The notes: generated from the sequence alone by a model not told the origin. A stretch of DNA of 36,046 nucleotides from Saccoglossus kowalevskii (GCF_000003605.2 NW_003129358.1:847192-883237); one strand, 5' to 3'; positions 1 to 11,026 are shown, counted from the stretch's first letter. Numbers and translations are program-made.

Positions 1-1172
1 AAATGGTGACTGGCGGCCATTTTGTGTCTTGCATTTGTATGTGCTGAGTCATTTATTAAACATGCTCTCACAGATGTTGTTCTGTGAACCAGACCAGTAC
101 CACCCAAGCACAGAACGTGATTTTATGTAGCAATTTGCGAGTATAAAAATTATCTAATTGTGTCAGATTTGCATATGGAGCAGTGTCTTCCACACACAAA
201 CAAAAACAAAATTAAGTTTTTTATAGAAAACTACCGAGATGGCATGTCCAGCATATATATATGATGATGTACAGAAAAAAAATGAGGCAAAAATGACTTT
301 TTTGGGACATACTTGGGCAGATTGTTGTTATGATGGTTAGACATATTGGGTGCCTCGTGTTTGCATATTAATTAGTTAATTTGCATAGTAATTTCAAATT
401 TCTCATCATTTTTGTTAATTTCTGATCAGCTCTAACTGAAACTCTTTTAAAAATACCATGAAAACTTGCCCATAACATTTACAGTTATCTAGTAATGGTA
501 TATAATAGTTTTCATAGCAGCCAGACAGAGAAACAATGCGCTTAAAGAAATAAGTTGACTGACTACAAAGGGTTGGCTCTACTGCAGTTAGCGGATGCTT
601 AAATTCGAAGCTATATTTTATATTTGACTACTTACATTTTATATATCTATAGTTATCTCCGTGTGTGAAATCCTGTTTTTCTTTTCATACTAGTAAAATA
701 TATGTGTGTTTCTCTCGAAGATATGTCTTTTTGAGTTTTTTTTTTCACTCAAAGCAGACGTACGGAAAACAGTTGCGGAATCCCTGTCTATTGTTATGAA
801 TTGATCAGTAAACTGTGAATCAGACTGTGTCCGAATTGTAAAGTGTGAGCCCTAGTTTTCTTGAAATCAGAGTAAAAAATGAACACATCTGTCTGAATTT
901 ATGAATAAATTATCGTTTGTTTGTATACTACTCAAGTATGGTGAATATCATAGTTTGTTGCATGTTGATATGTTTTGGAGCAATTGTTAGATGTCTGTTC
1001 TTCAAGCGTTATGTATTTCACACAGTCCAATATTCATGTCAGCTACTGTATGTGTTCTTTGAGTTGCACATTTCCATAACTTATTCACTGTCCGCAAGAC
1101 AAGATACATGATGTGTAATTTCTGTTAAGTTTATAATCGCATGGAGAGTTATTGTAGTGAAATTTTTTATAG
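1..1172. other. Non-coding, AT-rich flank
   Basis: I see no supportable gene here. The fucosyltransferase large second exon that should precede copy A is not recognisable, so it is either lost or lies to the left of the window. A short inverted arrangement AAATGG...CCATTT occurs near positions 2-24 and resembles the hairpin repeats found further right. The longest open frames here have no recognisable domain and look like chance. Confidence 0.6.
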
Positions 1173-2064
1173 AGCCCATTGTCCATCTGTCACGCAGTGT
1201 AGTAATTTGACAACTGTTATAAATGTGAACAAGACAGCTGTTGTCTTAGCCGAAGATGTTAAAAAGTTGATGCCTGAAAGGAAACGAAAGTGCATTTATG
1301 TGGCACTTCCGCCACTGGGAGATTTAAGCGTGCATTTTATTTGTTTGCATCACAAGATTCATACTACTGTGGTTCGAAACCTTGTCTAATATATGATACA
1401 AGTCACGGTGTAGCTACTGCGGCAATTATACACGAATAATCAACCGTGAATCAACTGTGATACAGCACTGGGATGGTCATGTATTGTAACATATGTTGAA
1501 TCGTATGTTTTTGGCATTTATTTGTGTTTTCGAACAATGTGCTTGCATGGCCCGTGTCGAATGCGACACCTCAAATATTGGAACGTCTTATAAATTATAA
1601 ACCATTTAACTTCTACAGAACAGAAAATTGTGAAAATCCTGAAGGATGCACAAATTCGCAATGTTGTTACAAGAAAGGATAGTAGGGGTGATTCGTATCC
1701 GGTAAAACTACCGGAAAATGTGAGACTAGATAACCAGCATACTGCACTACTGGAAAAGAAATCCGTATTCGTAAGTACATTTTATATTGCAATGTGACCC
1801 TCTTTTACCATATTAACTACCCTCTCTTCCACTATAACTTTCCTCTCTCCAACTACCATATCCGCAGTCTATAATTGTTTACATTTCTAATGCATTCATA
1901 TTTAATTCTTCATAGGTTCTCATTTGTTTCTATCTCACTATTCATCATTGTCGAAGATGATTCGAGATGCACACGATACACAGCCTGGATTAGAGTACAT
2001 ACATATGTCTCATTTAGTCAGCTGGAAAGCTCCAGGAGTTGTATTAAAGAGGCGGAAGTTATAG
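1173..2064 (+). pseudogene. Fucosyltransferase-like copy A, 3' exons only, broken
   Basis: Three blocks match the last three exons of the intact gene at 3713-8315: 1173-1323, 1624-1770 and 1916-2064. The first block reads in frame and shares the stretch NLTTVINVNKTAVVLA with the intact copy. Its splice donor is destroyed: the intact copy has GTA|GTAAGTG and this copy has GAT|TTAAGCG, so reading through reaches a stop at 1387-1389. The second block has an acceptor CAG|AAAATTGTG and is 147 nt instead of 148, with one base missing inside the codons for EQEI. Splicing it to the third block would give an early stop. The third block alone is intact and ends KRRKL-stop. This is most likely a decaying tandem duplicate. 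A truncated expressed form using unseen upstream exons cannot be excluded. Confidence 0.85.
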
Positions 2065-3648
2065 GTAAGCGATGACGTAGCTGAGTTAGCACCAGATATA
2101 TATATATATAGTATGAGTGGTGATCGCGAACCAAACAATTCAAACTGGCATATGTCGTTGCTTTGTCAAATATTATAACAAAGGTTTAGAGGGTTAATAT
2201 GTGCTGATATTAGAGGAATGAGATATAGCTGCAAAGTATCATTAGTTAAGACAAACTCGTCTTAGATATGTGATGATACTCATCTCGTAGACGTCGTGTG
2301 TGTTTAATGCTGGTATCGGAATTTGTGGACGACTATATAAAGCATAAGGTATTGCTGTGTACGTGATGTATTTAAGAACTAATATCGTACTATTTTTTGC
2401 AATATCATATCTTAATGACGTTTTGTACCAATAGTATTCCCAACCCTGCTCACTTGTTTGATTAAAATATATTACTGCTAAAATTAATTAAGCATAATGG
2501 CGCTATGTAAATACAAATTGTTAACAAATATACTATGGTAATTTAAAATGGATGAATTATTACAATATTAAAGTCGTGTGTTTTGATAGCTGATCCAATG
2601 TGATGGAACAGCATCATATAGGCATTACGACACATGAACAAAATGCACAAACTTAGATCCAATTTCGGACATTTATAAACCAAGCCTTGTTATGAGCCAC
2701 TCTCCCTACACACTCAGCATTGTTTGGATCAACTGAGATTGCGTTGTGGGATAATGTTTGTAACAAAGTCCCGTTAACTTTTACTTAGTTTTTTCTATCA
2801 TAATTCCAAAATTCAAACCGCGGCATTTTCACAGTCCGTGAACAATACCACGAGACTTTGATGAAGCAAATATCTGTTCACAAAGATGTTGGGGTTGTGA
2901 AAATTAAATTAATTCCTAATGATAATTCAAGAAATACCGTGTAAAACCACGAACATGATTGGATATTTGCGTATTTTGTATAAGACATGGTGCATCCACT
3001 GTGACTCAATACACTGAATTAACTATGCTGTGCAATACATCATTTATCGTATGTTTATCCTTTCGTTTTTATGCCATTAAGTAAATACAGTGTCGTCCGG
3101 AATGAGAGTATACAAGGTGTGTTTAGTATAACATTTACTAGAAACGATTACAATTATTGGGTCAGTTAGGAATGTTTATTGCGTATTTAGGTAATTATGT
3201 ATGTCAAATTGGTGTGTATTATTTTGGGCGTTTCATATTAGCCTATAGAGGGCAGTGTTCATGTGATCAGTTTATGTGCGATTTCGGTCACGTGTGGCTT
3301 TATTGCCACTGGACAAAACTGAGACCAAGACGCAATCAGTTGTCAGTTGTTTATCTATATTTTGCAGTAATCATGACTATATTTAAAAACTTTATTAATT
3401 GCGTATCAACTGTTTCGATGAATAACTAAACTTACACTCTCTGACAATTAACGTTGATTAGTATTCCCTGACACCTAACAAAGTTCGCGTGGTATGCTAG
3501 GTCCACTTATTAAACAGAACAGTACAAGTACAATTTATATAAATTAATTCTTGTAGTGTATTTTAGAAATAAAATCGCTAATATACTTATTTGTTGCCAA
3601 TATATACATCCATCATTTCAATTGCTCATACCATCAATATTCATCAAA
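2065..3648. other. Intergenic region between copies A and B
   Basis: No gene is supported. The region has a short (TA)n run near 2097-2111. A stretch at about 2666-2712 (ATTTATAAACCAAGCC..TTATGAGCC..) recurs at about 17238-17285. A 90-codon open frame at 3157-3429 has no recognisable domain and no splice or start context that stands out. Confidence 0.55.
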
Positions 3649-3712
3649 TTACGTCATGTTTATACAGCGCCACTTACGTCGTAAACATAGTTTACTGTCA
3701 CTGTGATACAAA
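3649..3712 (+). promoter_or_regulatory. Candidate proximal promoter of the fucosyltransferase gene
   Basis: A CRE-like site TTACGTCA lies at 3649-3656, about 57 bases before the start codon, with a second partial site CTTACGTCG just downstream. No TATA box at a convincing distance was seen. The start codon context is ACAAAATGG, which has purines at -3 and +4 as expected for an efficient animal start. The regulatory role is inferred from motif and position only. Confidence 0.3.
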
Positions 3713-4051
3713 ATGGCAACAAGTAAGGAAAGAGTGCTAGTTTGTCTGGTGTTGATCTCTATTCTTATGTGTGGTATTTATTTTGCGTGGTCAACAGACA
3801 CAATTATTTTAGGAACGTTCTTGCCCAGAAGTTATTCCAAATGGAGTGATAGTTTTAGTGAAAGTGATCATGGAAATAAATTCCCAACCAATACAAAGGC
3901 ATATAGCGGTTATGTGAATAGAGACGAGAAACACGAGGGTGACATAAATACGAAAACAAGAACGGGAGTGTTCATTGACAGAACTTTTCAAGATCCAACG
4001 ACGACCCACAATATGAAAAACGAATCACCGGAATCAAGAAACAATTCAAAG
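3713..4051 (+). CDS. Fucosyltransferase exon 1: cytoplasmic tail, anchor and stem
   Basis: This exon has 113 codons and ends TCA AAG|GTAATT in phase 0. It starts MATSKERVLVCL and has one hydrophobic segment followed by a polar, low-complexity stem carrying two sequons. Without splicing the frame would end at 4093, only 14 codons into the intron. Confidence 0.8.
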
Positions 4052-7000
4052 GTAATTATTAGTTCCAAAGATTTATATGAACTTGGTTTATGAAATGTAC
4101 AAACCATGTAGCATTAGTAAGCATTCTTCCCACGCACGCAATCTATTTTTGGTCAATTAACTAACATGGTGATGTGGCAAAATAAATACTACCGGTAACA
4201 CTTTAGTGGAGCAAAACGATTACTTGGCAAAGTCGCCAATGACGGTTACAGTGAGCGCAAAAGACTAATATTATGATTGTTTCCCGGATAAGCACAGCGT
4301 GAAGTTTACCATAGCGCAATAATGTTAGCATTTTTATTTTACTGTCGCCAGGTAAGGGGCCTGGCATGATCGGTCTGATGTTCGGTGTAAAATTACAGCT
4401 TTGGTTTCAAAAAAACAAAACAGTACGATTTTGCAAATTTACCTTAACTTGGTCATGCATACATTCTGGTTTCAACTACCCTACCCCCCCTCCCAGCCAT
4501 ACTCGCAAGGTATTTGTTTTAGAGGAACGCGATCACAATGTCGCATGCGAGTTCTTTTGCAATGAGCTAGCGCTTATTGTGTGGTGCGCTGTGCCACTCG
4601 AGTTCTCTAGTAATATAACCACTGGGCTTGTCATCCTTCGCTTTACTGATCACGAGAGGGTCATTATTAGAAACTTACCAACGGGTGTTCGAGGCACTTA
4701 TGATATTGTACTAGTGTATATGTGCTTTTGTTGTGTTCAGTTAACCACCACCACCACCATTATGTATTAACTACGGGATTTCGTGTCAAATTAAATATAC
4801 TATTACTTTACCAGTAATAAATAGGGTGTGTTTTGTAAACGTATTTCGAGGAGGTGGGATTTAACACTGAAATATGGGATTACAGGTGATATGTATACCA
4901 AAATAAACAGTATAAATAAATAAATAAATTAGGGTGGCCATGTGATGCTATGAAAGGAACTGAATGCGATCAAATCAAATTTACAAAAATGTAATGACAA
5001 TTAACAATGGATAAACTAATATATTATATGTATAACATAACATAGCTCCTAACATTTTAGTGTTTTCCATTGGTATCAGTATTCTGCATATGTAAGTTCC
5101 ACAACATAATGGTGCTTCCATCAGTATTCCTCTTCTGGAACATACTATCAGGTGCATTGTACTACCATGAGAACTGCACCAGGAACAGATAATAGCATAA
5201 TCTTTATTGAGACAATGTGACCTGTACCATCTTTATTCATTATTGATTATTATAGGGTGAATGAAATCCTGGAAATTTAGACATTGTGTTCTTCGAAACC
5301 AGTTAATAACGGACAAGATTTATGGTGCTTATGAGTATTTTAACCATCACTACAATAAGCAACCAGAACAAAAAGTTGACGACTGACATTTTAATCAAGT
5401 TTAGACAGTGTATATTGAGTCAGTTACTATGATTTTTTTTTTCAATTTGAATAAAGCTGATTGTCGTAATTGTTATAAATATGTTTAAAAACTATGATAC
5501 AACTTTCTATTTTCACTTCACTGTAGCCAGCATTGTCGGAATCCGAGCACGGTCGTATTAGACTTCAGTTAAAGGTGTTGATCAGAGCCCCTATAACAAC
5601 AACTAGCATCAATTTTGAATTTATACCAATAAATTTAGCTCTTCTATATCTACGTCGTAGCTTAATACGCGACTTCGCATAAATGAAAATTTACAGCTTC
5701 TCACGCATGAACATGTTGTTTCTTTCATATCTATGTTCTCCTTTTGAAGACGTTGGTGCTAGATAACACACATTATGATATACCACGTCGGCGATATTTA
5801 TTACCAGTTCATACAGATGGAAATGGTCCAAACTGTCAATATCAGGCATTCAGAGGAGCTATGAAATTTGCACTGGCAGAGAATCGGACGTTGGTTGAAA
5901 TGTGGTTTCATAATCATAGATCAGCTGGAAGTGCTTACAGTGGAAGAAAGTTCGTCAACGAAACATTTGATGTTGATAGCATAAAAGAGGTTGTTGGATT
6001 GGTGTCTGTTGAAGAATTTCGAGAAGCGTGTAATGGAACTGTCGACGCCATTCTCATGGATCCGTTCAGCAGCACACCCCTTCCATTACCATCATTCATT
6101 GAAGAATATAAATCACGTGTTAATGCGTTTTCTGCTGAATATGCAATAACACTTCCAGATATCAATGCAGTTCCAAGGTCACCTGTTGAAAAGATCAGAC
6201 AACATAAGGAGGCACGTACTGTAGAGTGTCTTGCATATTTTGAGCCAGATAGACTGAGTAAAGTGATCGTACCAGATAATGTAACCAGACAGGTCGATCT
6301 ACATCTTACCAGAACTCCACAAATTAGAAAACTTGCCGAGAAGATATCAAAACAAATCTGTAATGGTAAACCCTTTATCTGTATGCACTGGAGAAACAGG
6401 TCAGGGGAAGTGTAAGTTCCAACTTCTCATTTTCTTTCAACAATTGCTGCTACCGAGAACACGTTCTATGTCTGTTTACATTAAGGTTGGAGAAAATAGA
6501 ACACTACTGTATGTACTATTAATGAACAGTGTATGCATTTAACTTGCCATGTTATGTCTTATGTGTTACTGTAAAACAATACTGACTCATATATAATTTA
6601 TGTTCAGTTCCTAATCACATGTGGTGAATTTCAAATTCATTTTTAGAGCCCGCTGTCTGTCACTTGCGCACTGTAAAAATTTGACAACTGTTATAAATGT
6701 GAACAAGACTGCTGTTGTGTTAGCCGACGATGTTAAAAGGTTGATGTCTGAACGGAAACTGGAGTGCATTTATGTGTCATTTCCACCTTGGGGCGTAGTA
6801 AGTGTGTATTTTATTTGTAAGCTTATGCTTATGTGACAAGACATAGTACATTAACTGTTCCACGGGTGCATGATGCATTCATTGTAACAGAAGACATGGT
6901 ACACATAGACATGGTGGTAACACAACAACTTAGTACATCAACACCCACAAAGGTGCATAATACATCCAGCGTGACGCAAGACATGGTAAAAACACTGTAA

Positions 7001-8315
7001 TACAAGACATAGTTCATCAACTCCCACAAAGGTGCATGATACTTCCAGTGTGACGCAAGACATATTGTATCCCCTATGGCACAATACATGGTACATACAC
7101 TGTGACAAAATGCATAGTACATGATACATCCAATGTGAAGCTATTGTATTCACTGTGTAACAAAGCACGGTACATCCACTTTGACATCTGTGTCACATAT
7201 TAAATAAATGTTTCACAAATCATGGTAGATCCAATACGACACAAGGTATGGTGCATCCAATATATTATGCACCAATTGATGCAAGGCATTCAGACACATG
7301 GGTCAATAGGTCAACTACGACGCTGAACCCAATACATCGACGAGAAACATACACCATTGCATAAAACACAATACATGCCTCATCCACTAGACATCTATTG
7401 ACATAATAGACAATATACAGGACATTGGTGAATTGTTATAAACTTTTAAACTTAATTGGTTTGTTTTTGTGGAATTGTGCTTTCGACGATTGTAAAGGTA
7501 TTGAGTTGAGTCTCATATTGCAATTATATTCTACAGGAAATAGTGAACATCTTTAAAAATGCACAAATTTATAATTTTGTAACAAGAAAGGATATTACGA
7601 GTGATTCTTATCCGGTAAAACTTCCTGAACATGTGAGACTAGATAACTATCACACTGCACTACTTGAACAAGAAATCTGCGTTCGTAAGTACACACATTC
7701 TGCTGTAACCTGGTTTTCTATTTTCAAAACCTACAACTTCATCTCCTATATCATCACCTGCCCTCTTTCCTCTACTATATCTTCACATTTCCAATTATGC
7801 AACCATAACTGCACATACATCTCTTCTTCTGTTGCCAATCAATAACATCTGCACCTCGTTCTTTTATCGACACATACATCCCTATATTGTTACTCTTTGT
7901 ACTCTTTCCCACGTTCATCTCTCCATCTTTTACATCTGTTACACATGGGTCTATACTTATATATCTGCATATCCCTCTTGTCACGTACATTATCTGCAAT
8001 TCTATGTCTTCTACTATACCTGCAAGTCCCTATCATTATTATTATATTATATTTAAGTTTTACTTCTACTACTTTATTTACTCTTTATACATTCGTATCT
8101 TCTTCAACAGTAGCTATAACTAGTCATCCCTATCATTGTTTACGATTCATGTTTTATTCGTCTTAGGTTCCCATTTGTTTCTGTCCCACTCTTCAACGTT
8201 TTCAAAGATGGTTCGAGACGCACGTGATGCACATTCTGGCTTAGAGAACATAAATCTGTCTGAATTTGTAAGCTGGAAAGCTCCAGGAGTTGAACTGAAG
8301 AGGCGAAAATTATAG
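3713..8315 (+). CDS. O-fucosyltransferase-like type II membrane protein (copy B, complete)
   Basis: Joining 3713-4051, 5750-6411, 6647-6797, 7537-7684 and 8167-8315 gives one open frame of 482 residues (498 with a candidate exon at 5527-5574). Exon phases match at every junction (0, 2, 0, 1). The N-terminus has a short basic tail, one hydrophobic anchor (about residues 8-26) and a Ser/Thr/Asn-rich stem, as in Golgi glycosyltransferases. The catalytic region starts with GPNCQYQAFRGAMKF, typical of GDP-fucose O-fucosyltransferase-type folds, which have a GxxxQY-like donor-side motif. It includes a HxR motif (MHWRNRSGE, His326 and Arg328 without the small exon). Many N-x-S/T sequons fit a lumenal domain. 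The role would be transfer of fucose from GDP-fucose to a protein or glycan in the secretory pathway. Family assignment comes from motifs. The exact acceptor and subfamily (POFUT-like versus another fucosyltransferase) cannot be told. Copies A and C show the gene belongs to a tandem family. Confidence 0.8.
4052..5526 (+). other. Intron 1 of the fucosyltransferase gene
   Basis: This is AT-rich intron sequence. It contains an open frame of 134 codons at 4366-4770 without recognisable domains, which I regard as chance. It also holds a short (ACC)n tract near 4744 and a (TAAA)n tract near 4913-4930. No other exon was recognised before 5527. Confidence 0.5.
5527..5574 (+). CDS. Candidate 48-nt micro-exon of the fucosyltransferase gene
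   Basis: A pyrimidine-rich acceptor (TTTTCACTTCACTGTAG) is followed by 16 open codons reading PALSESEHGRIRLQLK, then AAG|GTGTTG as donor. It starts and ends in phase 0, so it fits exactly between exon 1 (phase 0 end) and exon 2 (phase 0 start). Inclusion would lengthen the stem by 16 residues. The donor is weaker than those of the other exons, so it may be alternatively spliced or not an exon. Confidence 0.45.
5750..6411 (+). CDS. Fucosyltransferase exon 2: main catalytic region
   Basis: The exon follows a CTCCTTTTGAAG acceptor and ends GAA GT|GTAAGT in phase 2. It encodes 220 full codons, from TLVLDNTHYDIPRRR through GPNCQYQAFRGAMKF to the MHWRNRSGE motif. The frame has no internal stop. 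The upstream ATG at 5744-5746 lies in the intron and is not the start. Confidence 0.85.
6647..6797 (+). CDS. Fucosyltransferase exon 3
   Basis: Acceptor ATTTTTAG|AGCC and donor GTA|GTAAGT bound 151 nt (entry phase 2, exit phase 0). It encodes CKNLTTVINVNKTAVVLADD and then ECIYVSFPPWGV, a beta-strand-like segment typical of the GT-B donor half. It aligns without gaps to block 1173-1323 of copy A. Confidence 0.85.
6838..7200. repeat. Degenerate tandem repeat inside intron 3
   Basis: Imperfect repeats of about 60-90 bases centre on CATCAA-C-CCCACAAAGGTGCAT and GTGACGCAAGACATGGTA. The clearest pair lies at about 6928-6985 and 7013-7065. They fill the intron between exons 3 and 4 and create spurious cysteine-rich minus-strand open frames. 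Confidence 0.6.
7537..7684 (+). CDS. Fucosyltransferase exon 4
   Basis: Acceptor TATTCTACAG|GAAATA and donor GTT C|GTAAGT bound 148 nt (entry phase 0, exit phase 1). It encodes EIVNIFKNAQIYNFVTRKD and ends HTALLEQEICV, matching the C-terminal helix region of the family. Copy A has the same exon with a one-base deletion in the EQEI codons. Confidence 0.85.
7685..8166 (+). other. Intron 4 of the fucosyltransferase gene
   Basis: This is a pyrimidine-rich intron (repeated CTCTTTC, TCCTATC and ATTATTATT tracts). Overlapping open frames on both strands lack domains and arise from the low-complexity composition. Confidence 0.55.
8167..8315 (+). CDS. Fucosyltransferase terminal exon
   Basis: Acceptor TTCGTCTTAG|GTTCCC starts 149 nt ending in TAG. 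It encodes SHLFLSHSSTFSKMVRDARD and then SEFVSWKAPGVELKRRKL. The S-x-FSK-x-V segment resembles the conserved C-terminal serine-rich motif of O-fucosyltransferase-like proteins. The same exon, diverged, ends copies A and C. Confidence 0.85.
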
Positions 8316-8682
8316 GTATACTAACATGTCCAGAAACGCCAGATAAGAAATTAGAATTAGCAAAAAAGCTAGTATATTTCAAGTTGTGAAAAAATATATT
8401 GATATACATTTTATTGTTCACAGAACATATTGCCAGTGAATATGTTGTTTGTTGGTGACGGAAAAAATGGTTGATTTCATGGATAAGTATAGTATATATA
8501 TTTGTATGTATTTTGTTCAAATTCGCACATGTACAGGTTAAACATTGATATAAATATCTGCAGGGCGTGATTGTAAGAATAGAACATGTGTAAATATACG
8601 TCATATTTTGTACAAGTAGGCATGTATTTAATCTCCATAGTGAAATCATTGTTAATATAGTGTAAACTAAATTTAAAAGTAC

Positions 8683-8688
8683 AATAAA
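8683..8688 (+). terminator. Candidate polyadenylation signal for the fucosyltransferase gene
   Basis: AATAAA lies 368 bases after the stop codon in ACAATAAAATATT. It is the first perfect hexamer I noticed after the stop. No transcript evidence is available here. Confidence 0.5.
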
Positions 8689-9289
8689 ATATTCTGGTGA
8701 TTTTTTATGCTTTTCTTATGTAGAATCCATTTATGACCAAATCGTAAATTACCTAATGGTCTGCTTGTGACAATTGAGTCGTGTGCCCACTGACAAAACT
8801 ACTTTTACATCAGTGCCATGAGTTTCATATTTGCTGTAGTAGATAAATTATCTGTCTCAAGGGGTATAAATAAATTTCACCTGTACGGTGATGTAATACG
8901 ATTTTTGTTTCCACGTACAATTTTTGAAATTGCCGGAAATAGTAGTAATTAAAGCGTAATTGAAAACCAGAAATGATGTCAACAAAGCTGTAGCAAATAT
9001 TATTTCTTATTGCATATTGATTTCTATTCTGGAAAGACTCGCTCAAAAGGTGATTATTAGAAAGTGAAAATATTATAAATGACTTTATAATCAATTTGTA
9101 TTGCATTATATTGTATACTGAGTAATTAAAAGTAGTGTGTTTTTATATGAATATTTACTTGTTGTCAGACTTGTAAACATATCTTTGAAAAATCACACTG
9201 TTTCGGGATGGAATATAAATAAAATTGAAGTTATCCTTATCTAACAAAAAATAAAATTGGCCATCAGCGCCAATTAACATGTGAACACA
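8689..9289. other. Intergenic, AT-rich
   Basis: I see no gene, RNA or repeat structure that I can support. A 93-codon minus-strand frame (8825-9106) is AT-driven and has no recognisable domain. Confidence 0.5.
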
Positions 9290-9657
9290 TACGTTGTGCA
9301 TATTATTTCAATGGACAGACAGATAGACTGAGTCGAGTGAGAGTACCAGCTAATATTACGAGGCAGGTGGATCTATATCTTATCAGAACTCAACAAGTCA
9401 GAAAATATGCTGAGAAGTGTCCAAAAGAAATCTATAATGATGAAACCGTTATCTGTATGCACGAAAGAAACATGTGGCATAGAACGAATCACAACTGAAC
9501 AGGAAAATGAATAATGATTATTTATGTAAAAATATAGTAGTTTACATTCACTAATGACTTGTTTCCGTCTCATTCTTCATCATCGTCGAAGATGATTCGA
9601 GACGCATGCGATACACAGCCTGGATTAGAGTACATACATCTGTGGCCTAAGTTATAG
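9290..9657 (+). pseudogene. Fucosyltransferase-like copy C, two exon remnants
   Basis: Bases about 9290-9478 match the end of exon 2 of the intact gene (6219-6400 region: ATAGACTGAGT..GTACCAG.TAAT.T..GAGGCAGGT), with stops and a damaged MHWRNR motif that here reads MHERN. Bases about 9556-9657 match the terminal exon but lack most of its second half, joining the equivalent of LEYIH directly to the final KL-stop. Exons 3 and 4 are missing and only about 80 bases separate the two remnants. The terminal-exon part is closer to copy A than to intact copy B. This is a non-functional fragment from the local duplication history. Confidence 0.8.
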
Positions 9658-10339
9658 TTATACACACGAAGTTATTTGAATCATGAATAATATATATATT
9701 CATAACATTGCCGAGAATAGTTTTGGATACTACCATCATGCAACAAGAGTCACTGGTCGGAGATATCAAACGGTGGGTGACGCCTTATGTGAATTCACCG
9801 GTTCACGTGGACCATTTTCGAATATCAAGTGGTCTTTTCGATGAGTCAAAGATCATTTATTATAATTGTATTAATGAGTCAATATCAGTGTACTTACATT
9901 TTGTAGGGTCGTCGCACATGTGTGCAATTAGTAATTGTTCAGCTGAGAATCATTCATCGTGACAGATGTGCAAAATGTAACTGTTTATGTTCGGGAAAAC
10001 AATATTCACAGCATGCCCTGGGAGATTCTTGTCGGAATATTGAAATAATATGTGCGTTTTGACAATTTATTATATTCAGTTATATACCAGTAATATTTTT
10101 CCAGATTGGTTGATTCGACTTCATCTACTGCCATCAAATTTCCAATACAGACTGCTGCATTAAATATATTTCACACACCAATAAGGATACGTATATAATC
10201 CGTGACACCTGGCGGCCATTAATTTAAGATGGAATTATGGCAAAAAGTAATGTTTCATCTTTGTATTTTCCATTTAGACTATGAAAAATATCCATATTTA
10301 ATGCTTCAAGTAATAAAGCCACAGCGGTTATATTCCATT
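9658..10339. other. Intergenic before the assembly gap
   Basis: No supportable gene. An 84-codon frame at 9708-9962 has no recognisable domain. A stretch ATCCGTGACACCTGGC at 10198-10213 recurs at 16632-16647 (inverted) and 17289-17304 (direct). Confidence 0.5.
10198..10219 (+). repeat. Short dispersed motif ATCCGTGACACCTGGC, copy 1
   Basis: This motif extends into GGCCAT. A reverse-complement copy lies at 16629-16647 and a direct copy at 17289-17304. The opposite orientation of copies 1 and 2 could mark terminal inverted repeats of a roughly 6.4-kb element around the CXC relic, but I found no target-site duplication. It may simply be a fragment of a dispersed repeat. Confidence 0.4.
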
Positions 10340-10909
10340 NNNNNNNNNNNNNNNNNNNNNNNNNNNNNNNNNNNNNNNNNNNNNNNNNNNNNNNNNNNNN
10401 NNNNNNNNNNNNNNNNNNNNNNNNNNNNNNNNNNNNNNNNNNNNNNNNNNNNNNNNNNNNNNNNNNNNNNNNNNNNNNNNNNNNNNNNNNNNNNNNNNNN
10501 NNNNNNNNNNNNNNNNNNNNNNNNNNNNNNNNNNNNNNNNNNNNNNNNNNNNNNNNNNNNNNNNNNNNNNNNNNNNNNNNNNNNNNNNNNNNNNNNNNNN
10601 NNNNNNNNNNNNNNNNNNNNNNNNNNNNNNNNNNNNNNNNNNNNNNNNNNNNNNNNNNNNNNNNNNNNNNNNNNNNNNNNNNNNNNNNNNNNNNNNNNNN
10701 NNNNNNNNNNNNNNNNNNNNNNNNNNNNNNNNNNNNNNNNNNNNNNNNNNNNNNNNNNNNNNNNNNNNNNNNNNNNNNNNNNNNNNNNNNNNNNNNNNNN
10801 NNNNNNNNNNNNNNNNNNNNNNNNNNNNNNNNNNNNNNNNNNNNNNNNNNNNNNNNNNNNNNNNNNNNNNNNNNNNNNNNNNNNNNNNNNNNNNNNNNNN
10901 NNNNNNNNN
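10340..10909. other. Assembly gap (570 N)
   Basis: The sequence is unknown here. Long open frames spanning the gap on either strand are artefacts of the N run. Confidence 1.
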
Positions 10910-10917
10910 ATGCATGA

Positions 10918-10954
10918 TGACGTCATATACACGATGACGTCATTGCTGACGTCA
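10918..10954. promoter_or_regulatory. Three CRE palindromes (TGACGTCA)
   Basis: Perfect TGACGTCA palindromes lie at 10918-10925, 10935-10942 and 10947-10954, within 37 bases, directly after the gap. This is the classic binding site of CREB/ATF bZIP factors. The cluster could be a promoter or enhancer, or part of a repeat whose rest lies in the gap. The target gene is unclear. Confidence 0.4.
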
Positions 10955-11026
10955 GAATTCCGTCGACCTTGTGATGCCGATGTCTTTTAAAAGCTAGTAA
11001 TTCAGTCAATCTAATTTGATTTTTAG

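Noticed and set aside
3157-3429. 90-codon frame with hydrophobic residues between copies A and B
   Set aside because: No homology recognised, no supporting splice sites or promoter. It could be chance in AT-rich DNA.
4366-4770. 134-codon open frame inside fucosyltransferase intron 1
   Set aside because: No domain, no acceptor or donor giving a compatible phase, and composition like the surrounding intron.
6829-7168. Cysteine-rich minus-strand frames
   Set aside because: They arise from degenerate tandem repeats in an intron. The MYHVLCH-type wording is repeat translation, not a conserved domain.
10229-10990. Open frames of 195-253 codons across the N run
   Set aside because: The frames consist almost entirely of unknown residues from the assembly gap.
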